A stretch of DNA of 64,000 nt from Weimeria sp002480925 (GTDB lineage: Bacteria; Bacillota; Clostridia; Lachnospirales; Lachnospiraceae): assembly GCF_052064335.1 (NCBI RefSeq), contig NZ_JBQHVU010000007.1:54862-118861 (forward strand). The letters run 5' to 3'. The notes beneath the pieces were generated by a model, which was not told the DNA's origin, searched no databases, and saw nothing but the letters and a program-made list of their open reading frames with translations. This document shows positions 62,764-64,000 of this stretch, piece by piece (within the stretch, counting starts at the first letter, position 1; each line of letters starts with the position of its first letter). Both the position numbers and the translations under genes were made by a program.

Positions 62764-63744
62764 ATGTTTGAGATTAGACACGGTATTGAAGTCTATTATG
62801 AGAATAAGAAAGAGAAACGTAATATCGTTTTCTTTCCAGAAAATATATATAAGTATTACGACACAGGAGGGATGCTTTTTGAGGCGATTACTGATGAAGC
62901 AACATTTCTTATCACAACAAAACTGGAAACGATGATTCATGATTATCCTGGATATGCGGATCCGCTTACTATAGAAAGCGTGACTGACGGGTTTAAATGG
63001 TTGTACGGAACCGTTCAAGACGAGGAAAGGCCGGTAGTCACGGAATTATTCAGAAGCGGATTCACAGAAGTTATCAAAAGCGTTCTAACACAGTGTGAGC
63101 ATGAAGATAATGTTTCTTTTGAAAATATCGGCGCTTTTATGGAACGGTGCTATACAGAATATTTTGATAATTTGAAAGCGCTTTCAGCTTTTTTTGATGC
63201 GCTCGCAGCGGATGCCATTGGAACTGCAGACGATTTTCAGCAAGATGTAGCCAACACTTTTAAAAGGTCAACTGAAGATTTCTATACTCTATATAAGCGT
63301 AAATGCAGTGTACGAAAGGGAAATGGTAATGTCTCAGTTGAGACGCATCAGATAACAAATTATTTGCAATTACTTGTTGTTGAATATTACCGATTAAAAA
63401 AAGAAGGCAAAGCGGTAAAGATTTGCGCCAACTGTGGGAGATATTTTATCCCAAAGAATCGCTCAGACAGTATTTATTGCGACGCGCCTGCTCCCCAAAA
63501 TCCGACGAGAACCTGTAAGGAAATCGGATCTCAGGTAAAACGAGCAGAGGAGAGGCATAATAACCCCGGAGTGCGGGAACACCATAATAAAATGTCTAGT
63601 TTAGGAATGGCAAAAAAACGTGCAAAAGATAAAGGCGATGATGATCTCCTCTCAGGATATGAACGCCTGCTAAGAGCCGAACTCAAAAGATTTGAAAAAA
63701 CATTGACAGATAACACACAAGTGAATTCAGAGGAGAAAAAATAA
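62764..63744 (+). CDS. DUF6076 family protein with zinc-ribbon motif
   Basis: A 326-residue soluble protein. The C-terminal third has a zinc-finger-like CANCGRYFIPKNRSDSIYCD (about residues 221-240), followed by another Cys in RTCKEIG and a basic helical end rich in Arg/Lys/His (about 255-310). This fits the DUF6076 family, often found next to mobile or phage-derived DNA; function unknown. Nucleic-acid binding is plausible from the zinc ribbon and basic tail. Confidence 0.7.
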   Translation: MFEIRHGIEVYYENKKEKRNIVFFPENIYKYYDTGGMLFEAITDEATFLITTKLETMIHDYPGYADPLTIESVTDGFKWLYGTVQDEERPVVTELFRSGFTEVIKSVLTQCEHEDNVSFENIGAFMERCYTEYFDNLKALSAFFDALAADAIGTADDFQQDVANTFKRSTEDFYTLYKRKCSVRKGNGNVSVETHQITNYLQLLVVEYYRLKKEGKAVKICANCGRYFIPKNRSDSIYCDAPAPQNPTRTCKEIGSQVKRAEERHNNPGVREHHNKMSSLGMAKKRAKDKGDDDLLSGYERLLRAELKRFEKTLTDNTQVNSEEKK

Positions 63745-63746
63745 TT

Positions 63747-63938
63747 ATGAAGGAATGGGATTACGCACAGTTAGCAAAAACGGCATCAGAGCATGGCGGA
63801 CCACAGAAGTATATCGACGAAGTTGCGGATACAAACTTCTCTCTGGGGTTTAATCATGGTCATGATTCTGGAGTGAAAGACGGTTTTATCCTGGATTCCC
63901 GGAATTCCAACCTATGTTGCCACTATGAAAACGGCTGA
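63747..63938 (+). CDS. Small hypothetical protein
   Basis: A 63-residue frame 2 bases after the DUF6076 gene, with GAGGAG upstream of its ATG. Sequence is polar with a Gly/His-rich middle (GFNHGHDSGVKDG) and two adjacent Cys near the end; I recognise no family. A small CGGC/GCCG hairpin (63931-63944) overlaps the stop region and may help terminate. Probably cotranscribed with DUF6076. Confidence 0.5.
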   Translation: MKEWDYAQLAKTASEHGGPQKYIDEVADTNFSLGFNHGHDSGVKDGFILDSRNSNLCCHYENG

Positions 63939-64000
63939 AAAGCCGCATAAATACTGAAAAAATGACATGTTTTCATTGCCTTCTCCTACATAGTGTGGTA

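Noticed and set aside
1..64000. CRISPR array or intact prophage
   Set aside because: No regularly spaced repeat-spacer pattern, integrase or phage structural genes were seen.

Overview
The window looks like chromosomal DNA of an anaerobic Firmicute of the class Clostridia, most likely Lachnospiraceae. The support is the gene content: pyruvate:ferredoxin oxidoreductase, rubrerythrin with a superoxide reductase, a DUF4364 protein, a PF12784/Rpn-type nuclease and VanZ. The gene orders rnr-smpB-ssrA and plsX-acpP-rnc-smc-ftsY, the strong AAGGAGG ribosome binding sites and the coding pattern (Lys AAG, Arg AGG/AGA, Ile ATA) agree. A secreted GH5 cellulase hints at a gut or rumen habitat. Species and genus cannot be fixed from this sequence alone.

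Positions 1-41000 are mostly core genome. In order they hold: the rnr 3' end, smpB and tmRNA (1-1794); a complete Rpn-type nuclease gene and a tandem truncated copy of it on the minus strand (2026-3550); hflX; the oxidative-stress pair rubrerythrin/superoxide reductase; an SPFH protein joined to a methionine module of a homocysteine methyltransferase-MTHFR fusion and a short MetH (6469-11728); nifJ; an acidic coiled-coil membrane protein, a CBS-type Mn pyrophosphatase and a phosphopantetheinyl transferase (15630-19400); ilvN-ilvC; a GH5 cellulase; leuCD; convergent DUF4364 and malic enzyme genes; rho with a large disordered insert; plsX (broken by a one-base frameshift), acpP, rnc, smc, ftsY; and ilvA with a topoisomerase IV-like gene pair and a DUF308-like membrane protein.

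Positions 40808-62359 are a cell-surface polysaccharide locus. A 56-residue ribbon-helix-helix protein is divergent from a strong promoter that drives a CpsB-type tyrosine phosphatase, an LCP ligase, a Wzz-like chain-length protein and a CpsD tyrosine kinase. After a strongly structured leader RNA come a small secreted BspA-like protein, the priming sugar-phosphate transferase, a DUF1972 rhamnosyltransferase-like enzyme, phosphohexomutase, ManC and ManA (GDP-mannose supply), GT4 and GT2 glycosyltransferases, a Wzy-like polymerase, a CDP-glycerol glycerophosphotransferase, a Wzx flippase and a fused GpsA-TagD enzyme that would convert DHAP to CDP-glycerol. The set implies a Wzy-dependent polymer containing mannose or a mannose-derived sugar and decorated with glycerol phosphate. 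From about 47.1 kb, and most clearly at 52.5-57.0 kb, base composition and codon use shift to AT-rich, as expected for exchanged capsule cassettes.

Positions 60000-64000 are a mobile-element-scarred margin: two relics with tandem 'GTACCGC'-type repeats flank an acyltransferase, then come VanZ, a third IS-end-like repeat, a DUF6076 zinc-ribbon protein and a small unknown protein.

The points most worth following are the structured leader at 44493-44650, the divergent ribbon-helix-helix gene with the leader hairpin of the capsule operon, the GpsA-TagD fusion, the plsX frameshift, the tandem Rpn duplication and the disordered insert in Rho.
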